The notes under the pieces are model-generated. The model was not told the origin of the DNA and searched no databases. It saw nothing but the letters and a program-made list of their open reading frames with translations. The translations under genes were made by a program, and so were the position numbers. Shown piece by piece: positions 34,547 through 43,143 of a stretch of 64,000 bases of DNA. The DNA comes from Devosia sp. 67-54 (lineage in GTDB: Bacteria; Pseudomonadota; Alphaproteobacteria; Rhizobiales; Devosiaceae), in assembly GCF_001899075.1 (NCBI RefSeq), contig NZ_MKVA01000009.1, forward strand, positions 186,001-250,000. The letters run 5' to 3'. Positions within the stretch are counted from its first letter, which is position 1, and each line of letters begins with the position of its first letter.

Positions 34547-35515
34547 ATGCAAACATCCAATAGGTTATTCACTTTACGCATAGGTGAGGCATTGCGCGAG
34601 CTGCGCCAGTTCGTCGAGGTGGCCAACCGGCAGTCGATCTCGCGTGCCGCCAAATCGCTGAACATTTCGCAGCCGGCGCTGTCTCGCGCCATCCGCCAGC
34701 TCGAGGACAGCTACGGCGCGCCGCTGTTCACCCGCACCGGCAACGGCGTGGTGCTGAGCCCGGCCGGCTCGGCTCTCTACAGCCGGGCGGTGCGCATCCT
34801 GCCCGCCCTTGATGAGGCGCGCGAGGAGATCGAGCATCTGCAGGGCCGCGCCAAGGCCTCGCTCCGCCTCGCCACGGGCGACCTGTGGGGCCTGGTGATC
34901 CTGCCTGAGGTGATCAACGATTTCGTCCAGGCGCACCCCGATGTCGTGGTCCACACCACCATCACCGACGACGGCACGCGCTTCGAGGGCCTTCGCAACG
35001 GCATCTACGACATCGTCTTCGGCCGGCTCTCGCACAAATACCAGGCGGTGCTGCATCCCGAATTCGAGCCGATGATGCGGCAGGCGACCTATGTCTATTG
35101 CGACGCGCGCCATCCGCTCGCCGGCACCGCGCCCGATCTCGAAACGCTGCTGGCGCAGCGCTGGATCAGTCCCGGCTATGATGACGACGCGGGGCCCGGC
35201 CGTATCGGCGGCCATCCGCGCGATTTCGCCGTCCGCGTCGAGAACGTGATGCACGCGCTGATGCTGATCCAGGGCTCGCCGCTGATCATGGCGGCCTCGA
35301 GCGGCTTCGTCGATCTGTTCCGGCAGTCCGGCGTCGTGCATCTCGAACTCGACGATGCGCCGCGCCCACAGGAATCGGGCGCCATCTACACCGAGCGCGC
35401 GCTGCAAAAGCCGCTGGTACGCGAATTCCTGCGCCGCGCCCGCACCCGCGCATCACACCTGGATCTGCCGTCCTGGCCACCATCCATTGAGACTTCGCCT
35501 CTTGAAGACAGATGA
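34547..35515 (+). CDS. LysR-type transcriptional regulator (cluster 3)
   Basis: 322 residues. Winged helix-turn-helix starts at about residue 17 (LRELRQFVEVANRQSISRAAKSLNISQPALSRAIRQLE), after a short N-terminal extension; the start has GGAAGG upstream. The C-terminal two-thirds is a LysR effector domain. Divergent from the binding-protein gene of cluster 3, so probably its regulator. It is not closely similar to the LysR of cluster 1 outside the DNA-binding region. Confidence 0.88.
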   Translation: MQTSNRLFTLRIGEALRELRQFVEVANRQSISRAAKSLNISQPALSRAIRQLEDSYGAPLFTRTGNGVVLSPAGSALYSRAVRILPALDEAREEIEHLQGRAKASLRLATGDLWGLVILPEVINDFVQAHPDVVVHTTITDDGTRFEGLRNGIYDIVFGRLSHKYQAVLHPEFEPMMRQATYVYCDARHPLAGTAPDLETLLAQRWISPGYDDDAGPGRIGGHPRDFAVRVENVMHALMLIQGSPLIMAASSGFVDLFRQSGVVHLELDDAPRPQESGAIYTERALQKPLVREFLRRARTRASHLDLPSWPPSIETSPLEDR

Positions 35516-35614
35516 GGGCAGCCGACGGGGCCTATGGCGGCAGGAAGCGTCATCCGGAGTGATATCTCGCCGCCCTGCGTCGCGGGTAGCACTTCCGCGC
35601 GTTTCCTCAGCCCC

Positions 35615-36445
35615 CTAGCGCGTCGCGCGGAGTTCGTTGACGACCTTCTCGCGCAAAAACCCGTAGGACGCATCGAGACCGGGCGCGACGACGAGAATGG
35701 GCCCGCCCCGGGCGATGGCCACATCTGTCGGCGGCAGATACACCCGCGCGCCTGCTTCGGCGGCGATAAGGGCACCCGCCAGCATGTCCCAACCGAACAG
35801 ATGGCGCTCGTAATAGAGATCGCCGATGCCGTCGGCGACCCGCACCAGGCCAATGGCGGCCGCGCCCATGCGTCGATAGTCGGTGCCGAGGGCATAGAGC
35901 TGCCGGGCGACCTCGACATAGGTGTCGAAATCGGTCCGTCGCGAATGGCCGAGAATGGCGATGGCCCGCGAGGGATCGCTGCCGGTCGAGACATGGATTG
36001 GAACGCCGTCCTTGCTGGCGCCCTGCCCGCGCGCCGCCGAATAGACCTTATCCTGCGCCGCATCGTAGATCGCGCCGAGCTCGACCTCGCCGGCCACGAC
36101 GAAGGCGACCGACACGCCCCAGTGACGAAAGCCGCGGATATAGTTGGTCGTGCCGTCGATCGGATCGACGACCCAGACGCCGCCGCGGGCCGAGCTGCCG
36201 CCGCTCTCCTCGCCGATAAAACAATCGTCGGGGAAGGCCGCGGCAATTGCTTGGCGGATCGTCTCCTCCGCCTGCCGGTCGGCGACGGTCACGAAATCCT
36301 GCAGGCCCTTGCTTTCGACGTTCAGCCCGAGCGGCCCCATGCGCTCGCGAAACGCCAACGCCTCGCGGCCAACCTGCCGCACGACCTGTTCAGCGAGGCG
36401 GACGCGGGCCGCGAGGTCGAGCCCGGATACAGCAAGCAGCGTCAC
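35615..36445 (-). CDS. Inositol-monophosphatase family protein
   Basis: 276 residues from GTG 36445. Lithium-sensitive phosphatase motifs are complete: GEES (78-81), DPIDGT (94-99) and WDMLAG (220-224 region). Such enzymes remove phosphate from inositol phosphates or related sugar phosphates with Mg. GTGA overlap with the LacI stop shows coupling as the last gene of the eight-gene cluster 4 operon. With the glycerophosphodiesterase two genes upstream it could dephosphorylate the released polyol phosphate. The exact substrate is not shown by sequence. Confidence 0.82.
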   Translation of the reverse strand: MTLLAVSGLDLAARVRLAEQVVRQVGREALAFRERMGPLGLNVESKGLQDFVTVADRQAEETIRQAIAAAFPDDCFIGEESGGSSARGGVWVVDPIDGTTNYIRGFRHWGVSVAFVVAGEVELGAIYDAAQDKVYSAARGQGASKDGVPIHVSTGSDPSRAIAILGHSRRTDFDTYVEVARQLYALGTDYRRMGAAAIGLVRVADGIGDLYYERHLFGWDMLAGALIAAEAGARVYLPPTDVAIARGGPILVVAPGLDASYGFLREKVVNELRATR

Positions 36446-37446
36446 GCCGACCTCCGCCGCACGAGGCTCACCGGGGTGAACTCGACCTGCGTGGCCCGGC
36501 GCGGATTGTCCATCCGGCTCATCAGGAGCTCGATCGCCTGCATGGCCTGGACGTCGCAATGCTGGCGAATGGTGGTGAGCTGATAGGCGCCCCAGGCCGC
36601 CTGCGGAATGTCGTCGTGGCCGATGACCCGGATGCGCGGCAGGCGCCGATGCGCCCGGTCGCGGTTGAGCCGGTCCACAACGCCGCAGGCGAGATAGTCG
36701 TTGGCGCAGAAGACGCCGTCGCAACCGAGCTCGAACAGCTGCCCCGCTTGCTCGAAGCCCGCCTGGTAGTCATTGGCGGGGACCGGGATCAGTTCCGACG
36801 GCAGCCCCAGCGCGCGACAGCGGGTGAGGAACGCGTCGGTGCGGCGGCGGACCGTGTACGACACCTCCGTGCCGGCCATCACCAGCGGCCGCCGGACCCC
36901 GGCTTCGGCAAAATGCGCTGCCGCCAGCTGGCCCGCCGCCTTGTCGTCGCTGACCACCCGGTCGACCAGGGGAATATCGTCGCCCTTGTTGATGAGCACT
37001 ATGGGCACGCCCCGATCGGCGCACTCCTCGCACAGCGAGGAGGGCGGCGCATCGGAGGTGATGATCACTCCGGACACGGCATATTGCAGCAGCTGACCCA
37101 CGAGTTCGCTGGTGTCCTGCGACTTGCTCACCGGCAGCAGCACGGGGCGATAGTTCCGCTCCAGCAGGGCATGCGCGATCTGCTCGACCTGTACGATGCG
37201 GTACGGGTTGTCGAAGCTGGCCGCCACCACGCCGACCAGGTCCGAGCGCTGGTTGATCAGGCTGCGCGCCAGGAAATTGACGCGATAGCCGAGCTGCTTG
37301 GCGGCATCGTAGACCTTGGCGCGCGTCTCCGGCGAGATGCTGGCGTCGGGCGTGAAGGCGCGCGACACCGCGGCGCGCGAAACCCCGGCCTGCGAGGCGA
37401 CATCGAACGATGTGACCCGGCGCCGGCGCGTCTCGGTTTCGCTCAA
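36442..37446 (-). CDS. LacI-family transcriptional regulator (cluster 4)
   Basis: 334 residues from a TTG start at 37446, preferred because GGGAGG lies seven bases before it and TTGA overlaps the upstream stop. Helix-turn-helix VTSFDVASQAGVSRAAVSRAFT and hinge RVNFLARSLINQRSDLVG, then the effector-binding domain. It is encoded inside the operon it probably controls; a LacI-type operator lies at 43074 upstream of the binding-protein gene. Confidence 0.87.
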   Translation of the reverse strand: MSETETRRRRVTSFDVASQAGVSRAAVSRAFTPDASISPETRAKVYDAAKQLGYRVNFLARSLINQRSDLVGVVAASFDNPYRIVQVEQIAHALLERNYRPVLLPVSKSQDTSELVGQLLQYAVSGVIITSDAPPSSLCEECADRGVPIVLINKGDDIPLVDRVVSDDKAAGQLAAAHFAEAGVRRPLVMAGTEVSYTVRRRTDAFLTRCRALGLPSELIPVPANDYQAGFEQAGQLFELGCDGVFCANDYLACGVVDRLNRDRAHRRLPRIRVIGHDDIPQAAWGAYQLTTIRQHCDVQAMQAIELLMSRMDNPRRATQVEFTPVSLVRRRSA

Positions 37447-38210
37447 GGCGTGCCCTCCCGCGCAGGACCGGGCCGCATCAGGTCGGGCAGGTCGGTGCAG
37501 ATGCCGAGCACCGGCAGCCGCGCCAGATCGGCGAGGATTTCCGGGCGCTCCTCGTGCCACAGCACCAGTTCCCGGCCCTGCGCGAAGGCCCGCTCGATCA
37601 GGGCGGGCGTGACCAGATCCTGCGGGCGCGTTCCGGCCCGCTCCCAGCAGAGATGCAGCACGTCCGCGCCGGCCAGCTCGCCGAGCTGGAACGGGTCGTC
37701 GCCAACGCGGACCAGCACCGACAGCGGATAGCCGCAGCCGGCGTCACGAAGCTCGCGGACCTGCGCCGGATCGAACGAGCCGAAGCTAGCGAAGGCCTGC
37801 TGGTGCGCCTCGAGCTCGCGCCAGCACAGCATACCGCTGCCGGGCGCCTTCAGCTCGACATAGAGCCCGCAGCCCAGCCGCCGGCCGAGCTCGGCCACCT
37901 CGGCGAAAGTCGGGACCGCGGGAACGAGCGCGCGCAGCTCGGCCAGCGTCATTTGCGAGATGCGGCGATCGACGCCGAAGACCCGCTGCAGATGATCGTC
38001 GTGACTGACCACGACGACGCCGTCGCGGGTCAGCTGCGTATCCAGCTCCCACATCTCCGCCCCGAGCTCGGCGGCGAGCGCAAACGACGCCAGCGTGTTC
38101 TCGGTCGCATGGCCGCTGGCACCGCGATGCCCGATGCAGAACGGAAATTCCGCTTTCCGCGCCGGCCAGCCGAAGCGGGCGATGAAAGGCGAGAAATCGT
38201 GCGCCTTCAC
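37443..38210 (-). CDS. ugpQ: Cytoplasmic glycerophosphodiester phosphodiesterase
   Basis: 255 residues, TIM-barrel GDPD family. Active-site residues: H28-R29 (GHRGASG), E37-N38 (TENTL), E55 and D57 (WELDTQL), H70 (SHDDHL). It cleaves glycerophosphodiesters to sn-glycerol 3-phosphate and an alcohol. No signal peptide, as in UgpQ, which works on diesters imported by a Ugp-type transporter. It overlaps the ATPase gene by 4 bp. The symbol reflects family and context, not proof of orthology. Confidence 0.85.
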   Translation of the reverse strand: MKAHDFSPFIARFGWPARKAEFPFCIGHRGASGHATENTLASFALAAELGAEMWELDTQLTRDGVVVVSHDDHLQRVFGVDRRISQMTLAELRALVPAVPTFAEVAELGRRLGCGLYVELKAPGSGMLCWRELEAHQQAFASFGSFDPAQVRELRDAGCGYPLSVLVRVGDDPFQLGELAGADVLHLCWERAGTRPQDLVTPALIERAFAQGRELVLWHEERPEILADLARLPVLGICTDLPDLMRPGPAREGTP

Positions 38211-39262
38211 AGGCGACTCCCATCTTCGCCAAAGACCATGATCTTGTCGCCGGCAGCGGCCCAGGTCACGGCGTCGCCGACCTTGAGATCACCGCGCACC
38301 GGCTGGATCGAGCGCAACATACCGCCATCGGCCAGCCGCACATCGTAGAGGTTTTCGCGGCCCTGCGTCTCGACGAAGACGATGGTACCGGGGATCTGCA
38401 CATCGCCCTGCGGACCGAAATCCTCGGGGCGAATGCCCAGCGTCACCCGGCCGGCGCCGGCCGGTCGCCCCCTGCCCGGCAGCGGGATGCGGATGTCGCT
38501 CTTGTCGAGCAGCACCGCGCCATCCTGCGCAGTGCCCTTGAGGAACGCGATCGGCGGATTGCCGAGGAACCCCGCGACGAATTCGGTGCGCGGGTCGTGG
38601 TACATTTCGCTGGGGGTCGCGATCTGGATGATCTCGCCGGCGTTCATGATCGCGATGCGGTCACACATGCTCATCGCCTCGACCTGGTCGTGGGTGACGA
38701 GGATGGCGGTGATGCCGGTCTCGAGCTGCAGCCGCCGGATTTCGGAGCGCATTTCGAGGCGCAGCTTGGCATCGAGATTGGCAAGCGGCTCGTCGAGCAG
38801 CAGCACGTCGGGTTTGCGGATGAGGGCGCGGGCGAGCGCCACGCGCTGCTGCTGGCCGCCCGACAACTGGGCCGGCCGACGCTCGAGCAATTCCTCGATA
38901 TGGACGAGCGCGGCGATCGCACTGACCTGCTGCTTGATGTCAGCCGCCGCCAAGCCCTTGACCTGCAGCGGAAAGGCGATGTTCTGCCGTACCGTCATAT
39001 GCGGGTAGAGTGCATAGGACTGGAACACCACGCCGACATTGCGCAGCTGGCTCGGCACATTGGTGACGTCGTTGTCGCCGAACAGGATGCGGCCGCCTGA
39101 GACGCGATGGATGCCGCAGATCGAGAACAGCGTCGTCGACTTGCCGCAGCCCGACGGGCCGAGCAGCGCCAGCATCTCGCCGTCGCGGATCTCGAGATTC
39201 ATGTCTTCGATGACCTTCACGGCCCCGAAGCTCTTGCTGAAATGATCGAGCAGGATGCGCAT
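38207..39262 (-). CDS. ugpC: Sugar-type ABC transporter ATP-binding protein, UgpC/MalK family
   Basis: 351 residues. Walker A GPSGCGKST (35-43), signature LSGGQQQR (133-140), Walker B LLLDEP (154-159), switch THDQ, and a C-terminal TOBE/MalK-type regulatory domain (GIRPEDFG). It is the only sugar-type ATPase among the four MalF/MalG systems in the window, and may also power the channels of clusters 1-3, as MsmK-type shared ATPases do. The start at 39262 shares a base with the stop of the upstream permease. Confidence 0.92.
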   Translation of the reverse strand: MRILLDHFSKSFGAVKVIEDMNLEIRDGEMLALLGPSGCGKSTTLFSICGIHRVSGGRILFGDNDVTNVPSQLRNVGVVFQSYALYPHMTVRQNIAFPLQVKGLAAADIKQQVSAIAALVHIEELLERRPAQLSGGQQQRVALARALIRKPDVLLLDEPLANLDAKLRLEMRSEIRRLQLETGITAILVTHDQVEAMSMCDRIAIMNAGEIIQIATPSEMYHDPRTEFVAGFLGNPPIAFLKGTAQDGAVLLDKSDIRIPLPGRGRPAGAGRVTLGIRPEDFGPQGDVQIPGTIVFVETQGRENLYDVRLADGGMLRSIQPVRGDLKVGDAVTWAAAGDKIMVFGEDGSRL

Positions 39263-40104
39263 CAGCCTTTGGTGCCTCCGCCATAGATGTTCATCAGGTG
39301 CCGCTGGAACAGCACGAACAGGACGATCACGGGGATCGCGTAGAACACGCCGACCGCCTTGAACATGCTGAGATCGAAATTGTTGTCGTCTGCGATCAGC
39401 GAGGCAAGATAGACCGAGAATACCTGCACATTGTTGCCCGGCGCCAACACGCGGGGCAGGATGAACTCGCTCCAGCCCGACAGGAACGCGAACAGCCCGA
39501 GCGCGGCGAGCGCCGGAAACACCTGGGGCAGCACAAGACGGCGCCAGACGGTGAAGCGCGAGGCGCCGTCGGTGATCCCCGCCATTTCGATTTCCCACGG
39601 AACGGTGTCGTAGAATCCCTTCATCAACCAGATGCCGAGCGGCAGATCGAGCGCTGCCTTGACCAGGATCACGCCGATCAGCGTATTGTAGAGCCCCACC
39701 ATCTGCAGCACGACGAAGATGGCGATGAGCAGCGTGACTGACGGAAAGGCGTGCATGACCATGACGCCCGCCAGCAGCACGCTGCGGCCCGGCACGTTGA
39801 GCCGCGACAGCGCGTACCCCACCATCGAGGAGATGAGCAGCACCACGGTGGTCGTCGAGGTCGCGAACAGCAGAGTATTGACCAGCACCACCCAGACCGA
39901 CGGCTTGCCCACCTTGGTGTGCCAGAGGAAATCCCAGTGGCTGAGCGTGAACGTGTCGGGGATCAGTGAGCCGGTCGAGGAATCGGTCACCGTGTCCACG
40001 AACAGGTAGATGTACATCACCACCAGCGGCAGCGAGAGCAGCGTCAGCAGCAGGACGATCGGCCAGGTGCGGAAATTGGCGGAGGGAGCGGAGGAAGCGG
40101 CCAT
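39262..40104 (-). CDS. Sugar-type ABC transporter permease, MalG family (cluster 4)
   Basis: 280 residues from ATG 40104 (GGAGGAAG upstream). EAA loop region WEIEMAGITDGASRFTVWRRLVLPQVFPA departs from the usual EAA (EMAGITDGAS). Ends RHLMNIYGGGTKG. Works with the large MalF-type partner immediately upstream and the UgpC-type ATPase immediately downstream. Confidence 0.88.
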   Translation of the reverse strand: MAASSAPSANFRTWPIVLLLTLLSLPLVVMYIYLFVDTVTDSSTGSLIPDTFTLSHWDFLWHTKVGKPSVWVVLVNTLLFATSTTTVVLLISSMVGYALSRLNVPGRSVLLAGVMVMHAFPSVTLLIAIFVVLQMVGLYNTLIGVILVKAALDLPLGIWLMKGFYDTVPWEIEMAGITDGASRFTVWRRLVLPQVFPALAALGLFAFLSGWSEFILPRVLAPGNNVQVFSVYLASLIADDNNFDLSMFKAVGVFYAIPVIVLFVLFQRHLMNIYGGGTKG

Positions 40105-40106
40105 CT

Positions 40107-41489
40107 TCAATGCTCGATGATCGGCCGCGAGACCAGCGCGCGGTAGTTGAAGACGCGCAGATAGAGGAGCGCCAGCGTGATGCCGATGATCACGAGGACC
40201 AAAGCCATCGCCGCGCCGTACCCATAGTCGAGATTGCCCGCATAGTTGAAGAGCGCGGTGTGATAGGCCGCCAGCGACCACACTTCCGTCGAGCCGCCCG
40301 GCCCGCCATTGGTGGCGAGCAGGATGTAGTCGTACGAGGCGAGCAGCGACAGCGTCTGGTAGCAGGTGATGAACAGGATCGGCCAGCGCAGCTGCGGCAA
40401 CAGGATGTGCACGATCTGCTGCCAGCGGCTCGCGCCGTCGACCTCGCTGGCCCAGAACTGGCTCTGCGGGATGGCCTTGAGCGCCGAGGCGAAGACCAGC
40501 ATGCCCATCGAGGCGCCGACCACGCCGTTGATGAGGATGACGAACACCCAGGCATTGGTGCCGGTGTCAAGAAGCCAGTTGCGGGGCGCCACGCCGAATG
40601 GAGCAAGCAGCATCGACAGAAAGCCGTTGTCCCAGGCCACCCATTTCCACATCAGCACGTAGATCACCGGCGGCGTGATGCGCGGCAGCAGCCACAGCGA
40701 ACGGAAGAAGCCCGACGTCCGGTCCGGCATGTAGTGCGTCGCGATGGCGAGGAACATCGCATAGGCAGTATTGAAGATGATCAGCACCATGGCGACGTAG
40801 AACACCGTATTGAGCATGGTGCGCAGTGCGTCCTTGGACGCGAACATCCGCTCGAAATTTCCCGTGGTCCACACCCATCCGGTCCAGGTGTTGTCGGCGA
40901 TCGTCTCCTTCTGCTCAGGCGTCGCCTTGATGCCGAGGCCGTCGATCGCCTCGAACAGCGCGGTCTTGCTCGAGAAGCGGGCATTGACGATCGAGCGATT
41001 GAACGCCTCGGAAATCTGCTTGACCACAGCGGTGCTGGGCCTGCCACCAAGGGTCTTGATCATGCGTTCGGCGTCGCGGCGATTGTCGAACACCTCGCCC
41101 ATATGCTTGGCGGCCAGTTCGTCGAGCAGCGGCTTGGGCACGCTGGTCTGGCCGAGCGCGTCGAGCCCGGCCTGATCGATGACATAGCGCGGCTGCGACA
41201 GCTCGTCGGCAAGGTCCGGCAGCGCCGTCTTGAGGCGCGAGATCGAACTCGGCGCGACCTGGTAGACGCCGCCCGAAACGCCCGTGGCGGTGCTCATATT
41301 GGTGAACGAGAAGGCCGCCGTCAGCACCACCGGCGCGAGAAAGAACAGCACGACCATCACCAGGCCCGGCAGCAGCAGCAGCCAGGCGAGCGTGCGCGAG
41401 CCGTAGAGCAGCCGGCGGGTGCGGCTGCCCAGCGCCGGCTGGACGACGCCGGCGCCGGCGTCAGCGGGGGATGTAGGTGTGACTGTCAT
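40107..41489 (-). CDS. Sugar-type ABC transporter permease, MalF family, with a large periplasmic insertion (cluster 4)
   Basis: 460 residues, about 150 more than its counterparts. Helix 1 is at about 33-58 and helix 2 at about 224-245; residues 75-205 between them form a soluble, mainly helical domain that must be periplasmic. E. coli MalF also has a large periplasmic loop, but between later helices. The EAA loop is SQFWASEVDGASRWQQIVHILLPQLRWP. The insertion could contact the binding protein at 41545-42894. Confidence 0.88.
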   Translation of the reverse strand: MTVTPTSPADAGAGVVQPALGSRTRRLLYGSRTLAWLLLLPGLVMVVLFFLAPVVLTAAFSFTNMSTATGVSGGVYQVAPSSISRLKTALPDLADELSQPRYVIDQAGLDALGQTSVPKPLLDELAAKHMGEVFDNRRDAERMIKTLGGRPSTAVVKQISEAFNRSIVNARFSSKTALFEAIDGLGIKATPEQKETIADNTWTGWVWTTGNFERMFASKDALRTMLNTVFYVAMVLIIFNTAYAMFLAIATHYMPDRTSGFFRSLWLLPRITPPVIYVLMWKWVAWDNGFLSMLLAPFGVAPRNWLLDTGTNAWVFVILINGVVGASMGMLVFASALKAIPQSQFWASEVDGASRWQQIVHILLPQLRWPILFITCYQTLSLLASYDYILLATNGGPGGSTEVWSLAAYHTALFNYAGNLDYGYGAAMALVLVIIGITLALLYLRVFNYRALVSRPIIEH

Positions 41490-41507
41490 GACCGATCGGG
41501 ACGACGC

Positions 41508-41535
41508 CTGGACGGCGGCCGATGCCGCCGTCCAG
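41508..41535 (-). other. Perfect 12-bp stem-loop after the binding-protein gene (cluster 4)
   Basis: CTGGACGGCGGC (41508-41519) pairs completely with 41524-41535 around a CGAT loop, in the 55-bp gap between binding-protein stop and permease start. No T-run. Same position and form as the structures at 9914, 18709 and 25340. Confidence 0.7.
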
Positions 41536-41544
41536 CGCTCATGG

Positions 41545-42894
41545 CTAGCGGATGACGATTGCGTCGCCGAGCGTCGACTTCAGGTCGGACTCGGCATCGT
41601 TGGCTGCCTGCTCGGGCGTCTTGGTGCCAGTCCAGGACGCTTCGAGGTTCTTCCACATGATGTCCCAATATTTGCCGAAATCAGCATTGTTGGGCATCGC
41701 ATTGGCGTAGGGCAGCAGCGCCGAGGTCGCCTCGGACGCCCAGCGGTCGGCCGCATAGAACGGGATCTTGCCTTCCGACTGATCGACGCCCAGATGCGAC
41801 GACTTGATCGCGTGCAGCGCGTTGATGCGCGGCTCGGTAGCAATAGCGACGAGCTGCGCGGCGATCTGGGCGTCCTCGTCGGTGTGGCCGGCGCCCAGCA
41901 CATAGACCAGCGGGTGAGTCAGCGTATTGGCCTTGCCGCCGTCGCCCGCCGGCGCCAGCGTGAACAGGATGTTGCCGAAGAAGTCGGTCAGCCCCTCCTG
42001 ATTGACCATGCGGGCATAATGCCAGGTGCCGGCATCCCAGATGCCCGCCTGGCCGGTCGAGACCTCATGCCACCACTGGTCGCCCGGCAGGCCGATATGG
42101 TTCTTCTTGGTGACGCCGGTCGACACTGCGTCGGCGAAGAACTGATAGACCCGCTGCATCGCCGCCTTGTCGAAGACGAGCTTGCCATTCTCCTCCATCG
42201 TGCCGCCCATCGAGGTGTAGAACATCCAGAAATCGGGGCCGTTCGAGGCGCGCGGATAGAAGCCGTAGCCGGGCTGGACCAGCCCTTTGTCCTGCATCTT
42301 CTTGGCGTCTTCGAGCACGTTCTTGAGCGTATACTCGCCCTTCTGCACTCTCTCGGGCAGCGCCGCGATGTCGTCGTCGGAATAGCCGATCGCCTTCATA
42401 TGCGGCTTCCAGAAGAAGAATGGCCGCGACTCGGCGTCCTGCGGGATGCCGTAGACGACGCCGCCATAGGAGGCGATCTCCATGAGGTTGGGATAGACGT
42501 CCGAAAGCGGCCAGGAGTCGAGATCGACATAGTTCTCGATCGGCACGATCAGGCCGGCCTGCGCCCACGGGGCGATGTCCTCATGGCCGGTGACGATGAT
42601 GTTGGGTGAATTACCGGCTTGCGCGGCAAGGGTCACAGCCGGCTTGAAATCGTCCCAGCCGTTGTAGACCTTCTTGGTGACGGTGATCTTGAGATCGTCG
42701 CCGGCAATGGCCGCCTGCCGCTGCAGCAGATCGGCGGCGATTTCGATGGCGTCGACGCGGTAGGTATCGTTCGGGCCGGTGCCGCCGGCCCACACGCTGA
42801 TGTTCACATCCCGGGCCTGCGCGCCCGCGACGGCTGCCGCCAGCATCAGCGACGCCAAGGCAGTTGCGCGCAGCAATTTCGAAGAAAAGGTCAT
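41545..42894 (-). CDS. Extracellular solute-binding protein (cluster 4)
   Basis: 449 residues from ATG 42894. Sec signal peptide ends GAQARD (about residue 28). Family 1 binding protein (AGNSPNIIVTGHEDIAPWAQAGLIVPIE, SRPFFFWKPHMKAIGY). It probably delivers a phosphodiester- or sulfate-containing polyol to the permeases downstream, judged from the enzymes of the operon. A LacI-type operator lies 180 bp upstream. Confidence 0.87.
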   Translation of the reverse strand: MTFSSKLLRATALASLMLAAAVAGAQARDVNISVWAGGTGPNDTYRVDAIEIAADLLQRQAAIAGDDLKITVTKKVYNGWDDFKPAVTLAAQAGNSPNIIVTGHEDIAPWAQAGLIVPIENYVDLDSWPLSDVYPNLMEIASYGGVVYGIPQDAESRPFFFWKPHMKAIGYSDDDIAALPERVQKGEYTLKNVLEDAKKMQDKGLVQPGYGFYPRASNGPDFWMFYTSMGGTMEENGKLVFDKAAMQRVYQFFADAVSTGVTKKNHIGLPGDQWWHEVSTGQAGIWDAGTWHYARMVNQEGLTDFFGNILFTLAPAGDGGKANTLTHPLVYVLGAGHTDEDAQIAAQLVAIATEPRINALHAIKSSHLGVDQSEGKIPFYAADRWASEATSALLPYANAMPNNADFGKYWDIMWKNLEASWTGTKTPEQAANDAESDLKSTLGDAIVIR

Positions 42895-43073
42895 CTCGGT
42901 ATTCTCCCTGTGAGCCTTGCGGCTGGTCCTCCTCGGGCGCGAGCGACTGCGGACACGCTCCCGACCCCTCGCGCTGACTGTCCCAGCTGTAGCCGCTGTG
43001 TACCGGCCGCGTATTGCGGGCCCGTGACAATTTGCGCCTTCCTGTCGGCCGGGGCGGTTTGTCGTCACCCCGT

Positions 43074-43087
43074 TGCACACGTGTACA
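43074..43087. promoter_or_regulatory. LacI-family operator of cluster 4
   Basis: TGCACACGTGTACA is a 14-bp near-perfect palindrome with central CG, the typical LacI-family form. It lies in the 249-bp gap between the sulfatase and binding-protein genes. The LacI encoded at 36442-37446 is the probable ligand-responsive repressor. This gap otherwise holds no gene. Confidence 0.6.
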
Positions 43088-43143
43088 CTGGCAGCCTTTC
43101 CGCGCGCGGTCAAAGCCTTTTTGTGACTCCGGCGACGGCGCGC

